A stretch of 35,427 nucleotides of DNA from Pseudomonadota bacterium (GTDB taxonomy: Bacteria > Pseudomonadota > Alphaproteobacteria > Micropepsales > Micropepsaceae): NCBI GenBank assembly GCA_021851325.1, contig JAJZDZ010000027.1, positions 1 through 35,427 on the forward strand, given 5' to 3'. Numbering within the stretch: the stretch's first letter is position 1; each line of letters begins with the position of its first letter. The notes beneath the pieces are model-generated. The model was not told the DNA's origin. It made no database searches and worked only from the letters and a program-made list of their open reading frames with translations. Positions 20,817-30,791 of this stretch are shown here, piece by piece. The position numbers and the translations under genes are program-made.

Positions 20817-22637
20817 ATGCCCATCTACCGCGCCCCGATCGATGATTTCCGCTTCGTGCTGCACGAATTGCTCGAGGTCGAGAAGCACCGGGACCTGCCC
20901 TATTACGGCGAGCTCTCCGCTGATCTGATCGATGACATCCTCACCAATGCCGCCAAATTCTGCGAGGAGGTGCTGCACCCGATCAACCAGTCCGGCGACG
21001 AGGAAGGCGCGCATTTTGAAAACGGCGTGGTGCGCACACCCAAGGGCTTCAAGGAGGCCTACAAGGCCTATTGCGAAGCCGGATGGGGATCGCTTGCCGG
21101 ACCCCAGAGTGCGGGCGGAGCGGGCATGCCCATGCTGATCTCGATGATGGTGGCGGAGATGGCGCAAAGCGCCAACCAATCCTTTGCCATGTATCCGGGC
21201 CTGACCTCGGCGGCGGCAATGGCGCTTTACGCAACCGGCGCCGACTGGATGAAGACCTCGGTCCTGCCCAAGATGATTTCGGGTGAATGGTGCGGCACCA
21301 TGTGCCTGACCGAGCCGCATTGCGGCACCGATCTGCGCCTGATGAAGACCCGTGCGGTTGAGCAGCCCGACGGCACCTACCGCATGAGCGGGACCAAGAT
21401 CTTCATCTCCGGCGGCGATCACGATCTCACCGACAATATCGTCCACATGGTGATCGCGAAGATTCCCGACGAGAACGGTCACATCCATGATGACCTCTCG
21501 ACGGTGAATTTTTTCATGGTCCCCAAGTTCCTCGTCAGCGAAGACGGCAAAATGGGGGCGCGCAACGCCGTCAATACCGGCGGCATCGAAAAGAAGATGG
21601 GGATCAAGGCCCAGGCTACCTGCGTGCTCAATTTCGACGACGCGGTTGCCTATCGCCTCGGGCCCAAGCCGACGCCACCCAAGCCGGGCGAAAAGCGCAG
21701 CGCCTCGGCGGGCATGGCGGGCATGTTCGGGATGATGAACGCGGCCCGTCTGGGCGTCGGCATCCAGGGCATTTCCATCGCCGAGGTGGCCTATCAGAAT
21801 GCCTATGCCTACGCCCATGAACGTCGCGTTGGCCGCGCCCTCACCGGCCCTGCAGATCCGGACAAGCCAGCCGACCTCGAAATCGTTCATCCCGACGTCA
21901 AGCGCATGCTCCTGCATGGCCGCAGCTTCATTGAAGGTGCACGGGCCCTGGCCATGTGGACAACGATGCACATGACCGTGGCCAGCTCAAATCACCCCGA
22001 CAAGGCAAAGGCCGAACTGCTGACCGACCTGATGACACCGGTGATCAAGGCCTTCTTCACCGACATGGGCTATGAAGTGGCAAATATGTCCATGCAGGTC
22101 TGGGGTGGCCATGGCTACATCCGTGACAATGGCATGGAACAGTTCGTGCGCGACGGACGCATCAACCAGACCTATGAAGGCGCCAACGGCGTGCAGGCCA
22201 TGGATCTGGTCGGACGCAAACTGGCGCGCAAGGGCGGTGCAGCCCCCATGGCGCTGCTGCAGGAAATCAGCGGCTTCATCGCGGAGACCAAGGCCGATGC
22301 AGCGATGGCGCCGTTTGTGGGCCCGCTCGAGCGCGGGCTTTCCAGCCTGCAGCAGGCGACGATGTGGCTCGCCACTCATGCCATGCAGAACCCCAATGAC
22401 GCCGGTGCCGGTGCCGTCGACTATCTGCGTCTGATGGGTATCGTCTGCGTGGGCTGGATGTGGGCACGCATGGCCAAGGTCGCGCAGACCAAGCTTGCCA
22501 AAGGCGAAGGCAATGCAGACTTCTACAAGGCCAAGCTGGTATCAGCGCGCTACTGGATGGAGCGCATGATCCCGGAGTGCCCAATGCTCGGCGAACGCAT
22601 CGCAGTGGGCAGCGAAACCATCATGGCCTTTGTCTGA
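20817..22637 (+). CDS. Acyl-CoA dehydrogenase, DmdC-like 600-residue subfamily
   Basis: 606-residue flavoprotein oxidising an acyl-CoA to the 2-enoyl-CoA. It starts with the subfamily-specific MPIYRAPIDDFRFVLHEL. The middle domain has MCLTEPHCGTDLRLMKTRA (FAD/substrate contacts) and KIFISGGDHDLTDNIVHMV. The helical domain shows NAARLGVGIQGISIAE and YAHERRVGR, the flavin-site WGGHGYIRDNGMEQFVRDGRI, and the catalytic base Glu454 in TYEGANGVQAMDL. The length, with an extra C-terminal helical domain (about 480-606), matches the long 3-methylmercaptopropionyl-CoA dehydrogenase-like subfamily, whose members act on various acyl-CoAs; true DMSP metabolism is not implied. Ribosome site AAAAAGGA is 6 bases upstream. 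A strong terminator follows. Confidence 0.93.
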   Translation: MPIYRAPIDDFRFVLHELLEVEKHRDLPYYGELSADLIDDILTNAAKFCEEVLHPINQSGDEEGAHFENGVVRTPKGFKEAYKAYCEAGWGSLAGPQSAGGAGMPMLISMMVAEMAQSANQSFAMYPGLTSAAAMALYATGADWMKTSVLPKMISGEWCGTMCLTEPHCGTDLRLMKTRAVEQPDGTYRMSGTKIFISGGDHDLTDNIVHMVIAKIPDENGHIHDDLSTVNFFMVPKFLVSEDGKMGARNAVNTGGIEKKMGIKAQATCVLNFDDAVAYRLGPKPTPPKPGEKRSASAGMAGMFGMMNAARLGVGIQGISIAEVAYQNAYAYAHERRVGRALTGPADPDKPADLEIVHPDVKRMLLHGRSFIEGARALAMWTTMHMTVASSNHPDKAKAELLTDLMTPVIKAFFTDMGYEVANMSMQVWGGHGYIRDNGMEQFVRDGRINQTYEGANGVQAMDLVGRKLARKGGAAPMALLQEISGFIAETKADAAMAPFVGPLERGLSSLQQATMWLATHAMQNPNDAGAGAVDYLRLMGIVCVGWMWARMAKVAQTKLAKGEGNADFYKAKLVSARYWMERMIPECPMLGERIAVGSETIMAFV

Positions 22638-22680
22638 GACCATTTTGGTCAGCCCGTTCCGGGCCGAGTCCTGGCAAAGA

Positions 22681-22714
22681 CCCCGGCGCGACAATCCTCG
22701 CGCCGGGGTTTTCT
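22681..22714 (+). terminator. Strong rho-independent terminator
   Basis: CCCCGGCGCG (22681-22690) pairs with CGCGCCGGGG (22699-22708) around ACAATCCT and is followed by TTTTCT. It is 44 bases beyond the acyl-CoA dehydrogenase stop. On the other strand the stem is followed by TCTTTG, so it may also end the convergent glycosyltransferase transcript. Confidence 0.9.
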
Positions 22715-22793
22715 ATTGGCCATGTGTCCAAAGTCCTGTCAAACCGCGATTGCCGTGGAGCGTCAAGCACCGCCCTCATAAGAAGCGGGCTCA

Positions 22794-24335
22794 TTACTCG
22801 TAATGCTTGACCTTGGGCCAATAGTGCTCGAGCGAGACCTTCATCCCGCGCAGCACATAAATGGGGCGATCGGTTTCATAGGGCATGGCATAGCGTGAGG
22901 TGATAAAGCCGGCGACCTGGTAGGAATGAAACAGCTTCGCGTAGTGCTTCGTGCTGCCACCGATGATGATGATCACCCTGCCCGTGTGTCCGCGGGGGCC
23001 CCAGAGATAGTAATTGTTGTGTCCACTGATCGCCGGCGGCAGGCCAAGGGGGCGACCGAAGACATCGATCGCGGCCGCCTCGCCATAATTATTTCCGAAG
23101 AAGACAGCGTGCGCCCGCTCTTTGGGTGGCAAAGCCCAGTAGACCTTCGCCACTTTGGCCGCCATCTGCCGCCAGCCAAACATGTCGGCGTAATATTGCG
23201 GCAGCGCACCGACCTTCAGGCGCTCGCCTGAAGACGGCATCACTCCCAGCGCGCGGATGTAGCGGACAAGAAGCCCGACCGGCAGGATAGGCAGCGTCAG
23301 AGGCAAGGTCACGCTGCCAGCAAGGACGACCGCACCAAGGAACAGCGCCCGCACACGCACGCCGCGGAGAAGTGTCTCAATGCGCGGAGCGCCGAGCGCG
23401 AGCAACGCAGGATAGATCGGCATGAGATAATAGGCTTTGCCGTTGAGGCCATCGAAGGTGGCAAACAGCAGCACCCAGGCGATGACAACGGCACGTGCCG
23501 CGGCGAAAGAAGGCCTGACTGCACCGGCCCAAAGGCCACACAGCACAACGATCATGCCAAGGGGGCCGACAAGAAGGATCTGCTGCCTGAGAAAGGCAAG
23601 TGGCGACAGCACCTTGTTCTTGCCATTTACGCCGGCCTCCCCGAGCTGGAGAAACGGCCAGTGATGGGCCTGCTGCCACAACACGTTGGGCAACAGGATG
23701 AGGCTGGCAATCAGAGCGGCGACATAAACCCAGGGACGCAAGAAGTGGCGGCGCTCGCGGGTGGTGAGCAAGCCGATGATCAGCGCCACGACAAAGAAGG
23801 TGATGGCGTATTTGGCTTGCAGTGCAAAGCCGGTTGTCAGACCGATGATGATCCACCAGCGCCGGTCATCGGTCTGTTCCAGGCGCACCAGCATCCAGAC
23901 GATGCCGAGCCAGCTTAGCGCCTGAAACAGGTCAGTGGTGAAGAGGACCCCAAGAAGCAGGAAATAGGGCGCAAGAAGAAGACTGAGCCCTGCCAGCCAT
24001 TGGGCATAGCGTCCACCACCAAGTGTCCGGGTGAATTCCGCCGTCAGCGCCACCGTCGCCGCCATGACCACAGCCGGCAGCAGGCGGAAGAGCACAAGGT
24101 TGCCGCCGCTCAGCCAGTAGGATGCTGCGGCCAGCAGCGGAACAAGCGGCGGCTGATCGACATAGCCGAGAGCCGGATGCCGGCCGCAGACGATGAAATA
24201 AAGCTCGTCGCGGAAGAAGCCGTAATTGCCATTGGCAAAAAGATGAAGCGCAAGGGCGATAAGTCCGAGAACTAGAGAGGGACGCTGCCAGTCAAACCTG
24301 GGGTCAGCGCGGGCGCGCTCGGTGTCAGCCGTCAT
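22794..24335 (-). CDS. ArnT/PMT-like membrane glycosyltransferase (GT39/GT83 fold)
   Basis: 513-residue polytopic membrane protein predicted to use a polyprenyl-phosphate sugar to glycosylate an envelope lipid, glycan or protein. The first periplasmic loop carries GFFRDELYFIVCGRHP with Asp43 and Glu44, the catalytic motif, then LGYVDQPPLVPLL (Asp60, Gln61), a hallmark of this family. About 11-12 hydrophobic helices lie between residues 20 and 365, with FLRPWVY and GLNGKAYYLMPIYPALLALGA in the loops. Residues 370-513 form a soluble C-terminal domain with Gly/Asn/Tyr-rich FFGNNYGEAAAIDVFG and HNNYYLWGPRG, as in relatives. It stands alone on the minus strand, convergent with the acyl-CoA dehydrogenase gene. 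Acceptor unknown. Confidence 0.87.
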   Translation of the reverse strand: MTADTERARADPRFDWQRPSLVLGLIALALHLFANGNYGFFRDELYFIVCGRHPALGYVDQPPLVPLLAAASYWLSGGNLVLFRLLPAVVMAATVALTAEFTRTLGGGRYAQWLAGLSLLLAPYFLLLGVLFTTDLFQALSWLGIVWMLVRLEQTDDRRWWIIIGLTTGFALQAKYAITFFVVALIIGLLTTRERRHFLRPWVYVAALIASLILLPNVLWQQAHHWPFLQLGEAGVNGKNKVLSPLAFLRQQILLVGPLGMIVVLCGLWAGAVRPSFAAARAVVIAWVLLFATFDGLNGKAYYLMPIYPALLALGAPRIETLLRGVRVRALFLGAVVLAGSVTLPLTLPILPVGLLVRYIRALGVMPSSGERLKVGALPQYYADMFGWRQMAAKVAKVYWALPPKERAHAVFFGNNYGEAAAIDVFGRPLGLPPAISGHNNYYLWGPRGHTGRVIIIIGGSTKHYAKLFHSYQVAGFITSRYAMPYETDRPIYVLRGMKVSLEHYWPKVKHYE

Positions 24336-24469
24336 GGGTCAGCCTGCCGTGCCAGGAGGTTTCACGCACCGCGTTGTGCAACCGCCCGGACCTGAACCGG
24401 ACCATCGCTCCCAAACGAGCTTACCTGATCCCTGCATGCTGTCGAGAAGGCGGCCGCGCCTTTGGGATC
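24336..24469. other. Gap between mfd and the glycosyltransferase gene
   Basis: About 130 bases with no gene; it must hold the end of the mfd transcript and the start of the glycosyltransferase transcript, but no convincing terminator or promoter is visible. Confidence 0.4.
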
Positions 24470-27400
24470 TCAGGCCGCCTGTTGGGCCAGGCGGGCCAGA
24501 TGGCCCACCAGGCTTTGCACGCCCTTGAGGCGCGCGTCCGGCGTATCCCAGCTGCGCGTGATCACAACCTTCTGGTCCGGGCGCACCTTCATGGTGCCGG
24601 CATTCTCTGAAATCAGTTTCACGAGTGCGAGCGGATTGGGGAACATGCCCCCCCTGAACGCAAGCGTGGCGCCTTTGGGACCTGCCTCGATCTTTTCCAC
24701 CATCGCCGCACGGCACTGATGCTTGAGCGCGACAATCTCGAGCAGGGATTTGACTTCGTCCGGCAAGGGACCGAAGCGGTCGATGAGTTCGGCGGCAAAG
24801 CTCTCCATCCCGGCGCGATCTTCGATCTCGGCGAGACGGCGGTAGAGCGCCATGCGCAGGTTGAGGTCCGTAACATAGTCTTCGGGAATGAGCACGGCGG
24901 CGCCAATATTGATCTGGGGTGACCATTGCTCGCCGACCTCGCCTGTTTCCTCCCCCGTCTTCAGGTTGGCAACCGCCTCTTCGAGCATTTCCTGGTAGAG
25001 CTCGATACCGACCTCGCGCACATGCCCTGACTGCTCTTCCCCGAGGAGATTGCCGGCGCCGCGGATATCGAGGTCATGGCTGGCGACCGAGAACCCGGCT
25101 CCCAGCTGATCGAGAGACTGCAGCACCTGCAGCCGCCGCTCGGCCGCTTCGGTCAGCTTCTGGTCGGCCGGCGTGGTGAGATAGGCATAGGCACGCTGCT
25201 TGGCGCGGCCGATGCGCCCGCGCAGCTGGTAGAGCTGGGCCAGACCGAACATGTCAGCGCGATGGACAATCAGCGTATTGGCAGTCGGAATATCAAGACC
25301 GCTTTCGACAATGTTGGTGGAGACAAGGACGTCCACCTTGCGGTCATAGAAAGCGGTCATCACCTCTTCGAGAGCGGTAGGCGACATCTGACCATGTGCA
25401 ACTGCGGCGCGCACTTCAGGCACGGTGTCGCGGAGGAAGTCCTCGGCCTCGCGCAGATCAGAAATACGCGGTGCGACATAGAAGCTCTGGCCGCCGCGAT
25501 AATGCTCACGCAGCAGGGCCTCGCGGATCACCAGGGGATCAAAAGGTGTCACAAAGGTGCGCACGGCCAGCCGATCGACTGGCGGCGTGGTGATGAGCGA
25601 AAGATCGCGCACGCCGGACAGCGCCAGCTGCAGCGTGCGGGGGATCGGGGTTGCGGTGAGCGTCAGCATGTGCACATCCGCCTTGAGGGCTTTCAGCCGT
25701 TCCTTGTGGCCGACACCGAAATGCTGTTCCTCATCGACAATGACGAGGCCAAGGCGGCGGAATTCGATCGACTTGGCGAGCAGAGCATGGGTTCCGACCA
25801 CGATATCGACACTGCCATCGGCGAGCCCCGCCTTGGTCTCGCGTGCGTCCTTGGCCTCAACGAAGCGTGAGAGCTGGCGCACCTTGAGCGGAAACCCGGA
25901 AAAGCGTTCGGCAAAGTTCCGGTAGTGCTGGCGGGCCAGAAGCGTGGTCGGCACCACCACCGCAACCTGAAGCCCACTCATTGCCGCGACGAAAGCCGCG
26001 CGCAGCGCCACCTCGGTCTTGCCAAAGCCGACATCGCCGCACACCAGCCGATCCATGGGCCGGCCCTTGCCCAAATCCTCGATCACGTCGGCGATGGCCT
26101 TTTCCTGATCTTCGGTCTCCGAATAAGGAAAGCGGGCGATGAATTCGGCGTAGATCCCGTCGGGCGGCTCGATGGCATCAAGGTGCTTGAGCTCGCGCGC
26201 CGCCGCGATACGGATGAGCTCGGCGGCCATTTCGCGCACCCGCGCCTTCATTCGGGCCTTGCGGTTCTGCCAGCCCGCGCCGCCGAGGCGGTCGAGGGCA
26301 GTTGTTCCCTCATCGGCACCGTAGCGGGTCAGAAGCTCGATATTCTCGACCGGCAGAAACAGTTTGCCGCCATCATATTGCAGTTCGAGACAGTCATGAG
26401 GGGCGCCCAGCGCATCGATGGTTTTCAGGCCGAGATAGCGACCGATGCCATGCTCGATGTGGGTGACGAGATCTCCGGGGGCAAGGCTCGAGGCTTCCTG
26501 CAGGAAATTCTGGGCGCGTCGGGCCCGCGGGCGCACCATGCGGTCACCGAGAATGTCCTGCTCGGCGAGAAAAACAAAATCGTTGGCCTCAAAGCCATGC
26601 TCGAGCGGCAGGACGGCAATGCCAACCGCCGCCTTGTGGAGCTTGCCCGCATCGGGCCAATCCTTGATGGGGCGAATGGGCGAAAGGCCATGATCAGAGA
26701 GGACGCCGCCCAGCCGATCGGCAGAACCTTCACTGAAGCCGGCCACAAGGACGCGCTTTCCTGCCTGCTGCAGTGATTTCAGATGCGCAGCCGCGGCCTC
26801 GAACACATTGACGTTGCCAGCGGCGCGCTCGGGCGCAAAGTCGCGGCCGCGACGGGCGCCGGCATCGACGCTGGTCTTCGATTCCGGAGCGGTAAAGGGG
26901 GAGAGCTCACGCACCCGATGACGGGCGAGCGCCGCCGTCCACTCATCATCGCCAAGATAGAGCGCCGCAGTCGGCAAGGGCCGGTAAGGCGCCGCCCCTT
27001 CGGCTCGCGCATTCTGCATGCTCTTGCGGGTTTCGTAGTAATCCTGGATCAGCTCGGCGCGGGCCTTGCGGGCCTCTTCGGTCTGGTGGGCGAGAAACAC
27101 CAGACTGCGGGGAATGTAGTCGAAGAGGCTGTCGAGATGCTCATGAAACAGGGAGAGCCAGTGCTCCATGCCCTGGTGCTTGCGCCCGGCCGACACCGCT
27201 CCATAAAGCGGATCATCACCAGCCGGACCAAAGGCTGCAACATAGCCGGTGCGAAAGCGGCTGATCGAGGCCGGATCAAGTGCCACCTCGGTCGCCGGCA
27301 GAAGTTCGATCTGGGTGACCTGGTCCTTGGAGAGCTGGGTGTCAGGATCAAAGCGACGGATGGCATCGAGCGTGGAGCCGAAAAAGTCGAGGCGCAATGG

Positions 27401-27976
27401 CAGCTCCGCCCCGGGCGGCCAGAGATCGACAATGCCGCCGCGCAGCGCAAAGTCGCCGGGCTCGCGCACGGTACTGCTGCGCACATAGCCATTGCGGACC
27501 AGAAAGCCGGTCAGATCCTCGTGGGCGATGGTGTTGCCCACATGGGCGTAGAAGCTCGCCTCGGCAATGGTGGCACGCGGCGGCACCCGCTGGGTCAGCG
27601 CATTGATGGTGGTTACCACCACTCCGGGCCCTGATTTTTCATCCCGTCGCGCCAGCCGCGAGAGGGTGGCAAGACGGGTCGCCTCGATGTCCGGCTTGGG
27701 CGAGACACGGTCATAGGGCAGGCAGTCCCAGGCGGGAAAATGAAACAGCGGCACGTCCGGCGCGAAGAAGGCCATCGTCCGCAGCGCCGCATCGGCGCGG
27801 GAGCCATCGGCCAGCACCAGAAGCACGGTGGTGCCAGCGCGCATGGCCGCCTCGGCAGCCAGATAGGCATCAAAGCCCTCGGGGGCGCCGGAGACGACAA
27901 AACGGCCTTCTGCGCGCGCAATATAGGAGATGCGTTCCAAGCTTAGCGGATCCAGTCGGGGCTCTGCCTCCGGCAC
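24470..27976 (-). CDS. mfd: Transcription-repair coupling factor Mfd
   Basis: 1168 residues, full length for the family. It removes RNA polymerase stalled at DNA lesions and recruits UvrA. The N-terminal UvrB-like part has FHFPAWDCLPYDRVSPKPDI (about 78-97). The RNA-polymerase-interaction domain is around GDLVTHIEHGIGRYLGLK. The superfamily 2 motor carries Walker A GDVGFGKTE (about 649-657), DEEQHFGVGHKE (about 745), [11 protein letters not shown] (motif III), SGLDIPTANTLIVHRAD and the TRG-type QLRGRIGRAKQRAYAY motif. The C-terminal TRCF domain ends QAA. The start is a GTG 34 bases inside the end of sdhE, so translation is coupled. Gene order recG/sdhE-mfd is characteristic of Alphaproteobacteria. 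Confidence 0.97.
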   Translation of the reverse strand: MPEAEPRLDPLSLERISYIARAEGRFVVSGAPEGFDAYLAAEAAMRAGTTVLLVLADGSRADAALRTMAFFAPDVPLFHFPAWDCLPYDRVSPKPDIEATRLATLSRLARRDEKSGPGVVVTTINALTQRVPPRATIAEASFYAHVGNTIAHEDLTGFLVRNGYVRSSTVREPGDFALRGGIVDLWPPGAELPLRLDFFGSTLDAIRRFDPDTQLSKDQVTQIELLPATEVALDPASISRFRTGYVAAFGPAGDDPLYGAVSAGRKHQGMEHWLSLFHEHLDSLFDYIPRSLVFLAHQTEEARKARAELIQDYYETRKSMQNARAEGAAPYRPLPTAALYLGDDEWTAALARHRVRELSPFTAPESKTSVDAGARRGRDFAPERAAGNVNVFEAAAAHLKSLQQAGKRVLVAGFSEGSADRLGGVLSDHGLSPIRPIKDWPDAGKLHKAAVGIAVLPLEHGFEANDFVFLAEQDILGDRMVRPRARRAQNFLQEASSLAPGDLVTHIEHGIGRYLGLKTIDALGAPHDCLELQYDGGKLFLPVENIELLTRYGADEGTTALDRLGGAGWQNRKARMKARVREMAAELIRIAAARELKHLDAIEPPDGIYAEFIARFPYSETEDQEKAIADVIEDLGKGRPMDRLVCGDVGFGKTEVALRAAFVAAMSGLQVAVVVPTTLLARQHYRNFAERFSGFPLKVRQLSRFVEAKDARETKAGLADGSVDIVVGTHALLAKSIEFRRLGLVIVDEEQHFGVGHKERLKALKADVHMLTLTATPIPRTLQLALSGVRDLSLITTPPVDRLAVRTFVTPFDPLVIREALLREHYRGGQSFYVAPRISDLREAEDFLRDTVPEVRAAVAHGQMSPTALEEVMTAFYDRKVDVLVSTNIVESGLDIPTANTLIVHRADMFGLAQLYQLRGRIGRAKQRAYAYLTTPADQKLTEAAERRLQVLQSLDQLGAGFSVASHDLDIRGAGNLLGEEQSGHVREVGIELYQEMLEEAVANLKTGEETGEVGEQWSPQINIGAAVLIPEDYVTDLNLRMALYRRLAEIEDRAGMESFAAELIDRFGPLPDEVKSLLEIVALKHQCRAAMVEKIEAGPKGATLAFRGGMFPNPLALVKLISENAGTMKVRPDQKVVITRSWDTPDARLKGVQSLVGHLARLAQQAA

Positions 27977-28242
27977 AAAGCCTTCAGCTCTTCGAATACG
28001 GAGGTGTGGTAGGACAGCGGCGCCTCGCTCTTGCCCTGCAGCCAGAGCCAGACATCCTGGTCAGGGGCTTCGAGGAGGGCCTCATAGGCATCGAGTTCGG
28101 TCGTGGTCAGCCCGGCCAACCGGTCACGGGCGAAGGTGCCAAAGACGAGGTCGACCTCCTTGAAGCCGCGGCGCAGGCTACGAAAATAAAGCCGCTTGCG
28201 GCGGGCGTTTTCAGGCGCATCGTCGAGGTCAGGGGCAGTCAT
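27943..28242 (-). CDS. sdhE: FAD assembly factor SdhE (succinate dehydrogenase flavinylation)
   Basis: 99-residue protein that helps attach FAD covalently to SdhA. The conserved N-terminal segment KRLYFRSLRRGFKEVDLVFGTFA (16-38) contains the RGxxE motif (Arg25-Gly26, Glu29), and the helical remainder has YEALLEAPDQDVWLWL, all typical. The frame remains open upstream to 29325, but the extension is opposite recG and lacks family similarity; ATG at 28242 starts the conserved protein. Its last 34 bases encode the first residues of mfd in another frame. Divergent from recG with 429 bases between. Confidence 0.95.
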   Translation of the reverse strand: MTAPDLDDAPENARRKRLYFRSLRRGFKEVDLVFGTFARDRLAGLTTTELDAYEALLEAPDQDVWLWLQGKSEAPLSYHTSVFEELKALCRRQSPDWIR

Positions 28243-28671
28243 GGCTGCGATATAGCCATTTGGCGCTGGACATTCCAGTAGCGCTTTGGCGCAGGGTTTT
28301 GGTCCTCCGGGGCAGGCCCTGCCCCCGGGGATGCCCGGGCCTGCGCCGCCGCCGGCCCGGGCGGTACCACCTCGCCCAGCGGGCCCGTCTGAAAGCCAGG
28401 CCGCGATCCTCATGTCCGCGGTAAAGAGGCGGGGCACACACGGGTGTGCGCGTTGCCGCGCCAGCAGCGTCAGAGCTGTGACGCACCAGAACCGCGTGCG
28501 CGCAAGCTGCCCTAAAGCCAGCCGCGGCCTGCACCGTTCTGCGACAGTGGCGCGCAAAGATACGCGCCTTGCCACCGTGATGTATGCGCTTTTGCCAAAC
28601 CGTTCGCTGCCGGCCATCGCTCTTTTGGTGTAATTGTCGATCTTGGTCCTGCTCCTATATTCTTCCGCGCC
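28243..28671. other. Divergent intergenic region between sdhE and recG
   Basis: About 430 bases with no convincing gene. It is very GC-rich near 28300-28380, where CCGGGGCAGG and CCTGCCCCCGG form a nearly perfect hairpin (28308-28329 region). A smaller inverted repeat, GCGCT...AGCGC with CTGGA/TCCAG inside, lies at 28263-28284, in the probable sdhE leader. The right end is AT-richer and holds the candidate recG promoter. Confidence 0.4.
28634..28661 (+). promoter_or_regulatory. Candidate recG promoter giving a nearly leaderless transcript
   Basis: TTGTCG (28634-28639) and TATATT (28656-28661) are 16 bases apart. Initiation 6-8 bases past the -10 would fall at about 28667-28669, only a few bases before the ATG at 28672, and no Shine-Dalgarno precedes that ATG. 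Confidence 0.45.
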
Positions 28672-30759
28672 ATGCGTCCTGCGATTCTGTTTCCACTCTT
28701 TGCCGAAACCCGCAGCCTTGCGGGCGTCGGCCCCAGACTCGAACGGCTGATCGCCAAGGCAGCCGGCACCCGTCTTGTCGACCTCATCTTTGCGCTGCCA
28801 GCGGGTGTCATCGATCGCAGTTATCGGCCGCGCATCGCAGCGGCAGAGCCAGGACGCATCGCCACGCTCACGGTCAAAGTGCTCGCTCATGTGCCAGGTC
28901 GCGAGCGCAGACAGCCCTGGCGGGTGCGCTGTGGTGATGACAGCGGCGTCATCGATCTGGTCTTTTTCCATCCGCACAAAGACTACATCGAGCGGCAATT
29001 GCCGCTTGGCGAGACCCGCGTGATTTCCGGACGCGTCGAGCACTTCAGCGGTCGCGTGCAGATGGTTCATCCTGACTATGTGCTGGGCGTGGATGAAGCC
29101 GCGAGCATGCCTGCGATCGAACCCGTCTACCGGCTGACTGAAGGCCTGTCCCAGAAGGTGATGGGACGCACGGTACGTGGGGCGCTTGAGCGTGTGCCCG
29201 AACTCCCCGAATGGCTTGATCCGGTCTTTCTGCGGGCGCGCGGCTGGCGCAGCTTCAACCAGGCGCTCGCCACGCTCCATGCGCCGCAGGGCGAAGCGGA
29301 TCTGTCGCCGCTGACGCCAGCCCATGCCCGCCTGGCCTATGACGAGCTCCTCGCCAATCAGCTGGCGCTCATCATGGTGCGTGAACGCCTGCGCGGCCGC
29401 AAGGGACGGCAGGTGGTCGGAACCGGCGTCCTGCGCCGCAAGGCCCTTGCCGCCCTGCCGTTTTCACTGACGCCGGCGCAGCTTGCCGCCATCGCCGAGA
29501 TCGATGCCGACATGGCCTCGCCGCTGCGCATGCTGCGGCTTCTGCAGGGCGATGTCGGCGCGGGCAAAACGGTGATTGCGATGCTGGCACTGCTGAGCGC
29601 GGTCGAGGCCGGCATGCAGGGCGCCTTCATGGCGCCCACCGAGCTGCTCGCCCGCCAGCATATGGCGGCGCTCGCGGGCATGGCGGAGGCGGCCGGAATA
29701 CGCCTGGCCCTGCTCACCGGCCGGGAGCGCGGTGCGGCACGCAGCACGCTGCTCACCGAACTCAAGAGCAACGCCATCGACATTGTGGTCGGAACCCATG
29801 CCCTCTTCAGTGAAGATGTCGCGTTTCATGATCTCGGCCTTGCCGTCATCGACGAGCAGCATCGCTTCGGTGTGCACCAGCGCATGCAGCTGCAGGGCAA
29901 GGGCCATGCCCCGGTCGATGTGCTGGTGATGACGGCAACGCCCATTCCCCGCACCCTGGCCCTGACGGCTTATGGCGACATGGATGTGACGCGGCTTTTG
30001 GGCCGGCCACCGGGACGCAAGCCAGTCGACACACGCGTGCTGAGTGCCGAGCGCCTAAACGAGGTGGTCAGTCACCTGCAGCGCGCCATCGCCAGCGGAG
30101 CGCGCGCCTACTGGGTATGTCCGCTGATCGAGGAATCGGAGAAGATCGACCTTGCTGCCGCGGAAGCGCGCTATGCCATGCTCAAGGAGGCGCTTGGCGC
30201 CGCCCTGGTAGGCCTTGTTCATGGCCGCATGAAACCGGCTGAACGCGATGCCACCATGGCCGCCTTCAAGGCAGGGGACCTCAAGCTCGTCGTGGCGACC
30301 ACTGTGATCGAGGTCGGCGTCGATGTCCCGCAGGCTACCATCATGGTCGTCGAGCACGCGGAACGCTTCGGTCTTGCCCAGCTGCACCAGCTGCGCGGCC
30401 GCGTCGGTCGCGGCAGTGGCAAATCAACCTGTCTGCTCGTCTATCACCAGCCTTTGGGTGAGATTGCCCGGCAGCGCCTCAAGGTGCTGCGCCAGAGCGA
30501 TGATGGCTTTGTCATTGCCGAAGAGGATCTGCGTCTGCGTGGTGCCGGCGAACTTCTTGGCGTGCGCCAGAGCGGGCTTGCCGACTTCCGGCTTGCCGAC
30601 CTTGCCGCGCATGGCGAACTCCTGGCTGCGGCCCATGATGATGCGCGGCTGATCTATTCCCGGGATCCGCAGCTGAAATCCCCGCGGGGTGCCGCCCTCA
30701 GGGTCTTGCTCTATCTTTTTGGGCGTGACGAAGCTGCCCGTTACCTTACGACAGGATAG
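28672..30759 (+). CDS. recG: ATP-dependent DNA helicase RecG
   Basis: 695 residues, normal length. It remodels stalled replication forks and branch-migrates Holliday junctions. The N-terminal wedge/OB domain contains [13 protein letters not shown] and [16 protein letters not shown]. The motor has motif I GDVGAGKT (about 294-301), Ia PTELLARQH, motif II DEQHRFG (about 394-400), motif [12 protein letters not shown], then [37 protein letters not shown] and the closing [17 protein letters not shown], all diagnostic of RecG against Mfd. The start ATG at 28672 is the first of the conserved N-terminus. Divergent from sdhE-mfd. The next plus-strand gene begins 32 bases after the stop, so read-through is likely. 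Confidence 0.97.
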   Translation: MRPAILFPLFAETRSLAGVGPRLERLIAKAAGTRLVDLIFALPAGVIDRSYRPRIAAAEPGRIATLTVKVLAHVPGRERRQPWRVRCGDDSGVIDLVFFHPHKDYIERQLPLGETRVISGRVEHFSGRVQMVHPDYVLGVDEAASMPAIEPVYRLTEGLSQKVMGRTVRGALERVPELPEWLDPVFLRARGWRSFNQALATLHAPQGEADLSPLTPAHARLAYDELLANQLALIMVRERLRGRKGRQVVGTGVLRRKALAALPFSLTPAQLAAIAEIDADMASPLRMLRLLQGDVGAGKTVIAMLALLSAVEAGMQGAFMAPTELLARQHMAALAGMAEAAGIRLALLTGRERGAARSTLLTELKSNAIDIVVGTHALFSEDVAFHDLGLAVIDEQHRFGVHQRMQLQGKGHAPVDVLVMTATPIPRTLALTAYGDMDVTRLLGRPPGRKPVDTRVLSAERLNEVVSHLQRAIASGARAYWVCPLIEESEKIDLAAAEARYAMLKEALGAALVGLVHGRMKPAERDATMAAFKAGDLKLVVATTVIEVGVDVPQATIMVVEHAERFGLAQLHQLRGRVGRGSGKSTCLLVYHQPLGEIARQRLKVLRQSDDGFVIAEEDLRLRGAGELLGVRQSGLADFRLADLAAHGELLAAAHDDARLIYSRDPQLKSPRGAALRVLLYLFGRDEAARYLTTG

Positions 30760-30791
30760 AAGCCGGGCGCGGTTCGTGATTTGTTGGCGTC

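Noticed and set aside
28243..29325. N-terminal extension of the sdhE frame to 460 residues
   Set aside because: The extra part is antisense to recG or Gly/Pro-rich intergenic sequence; SdhE proteins are about 90-100 residues.
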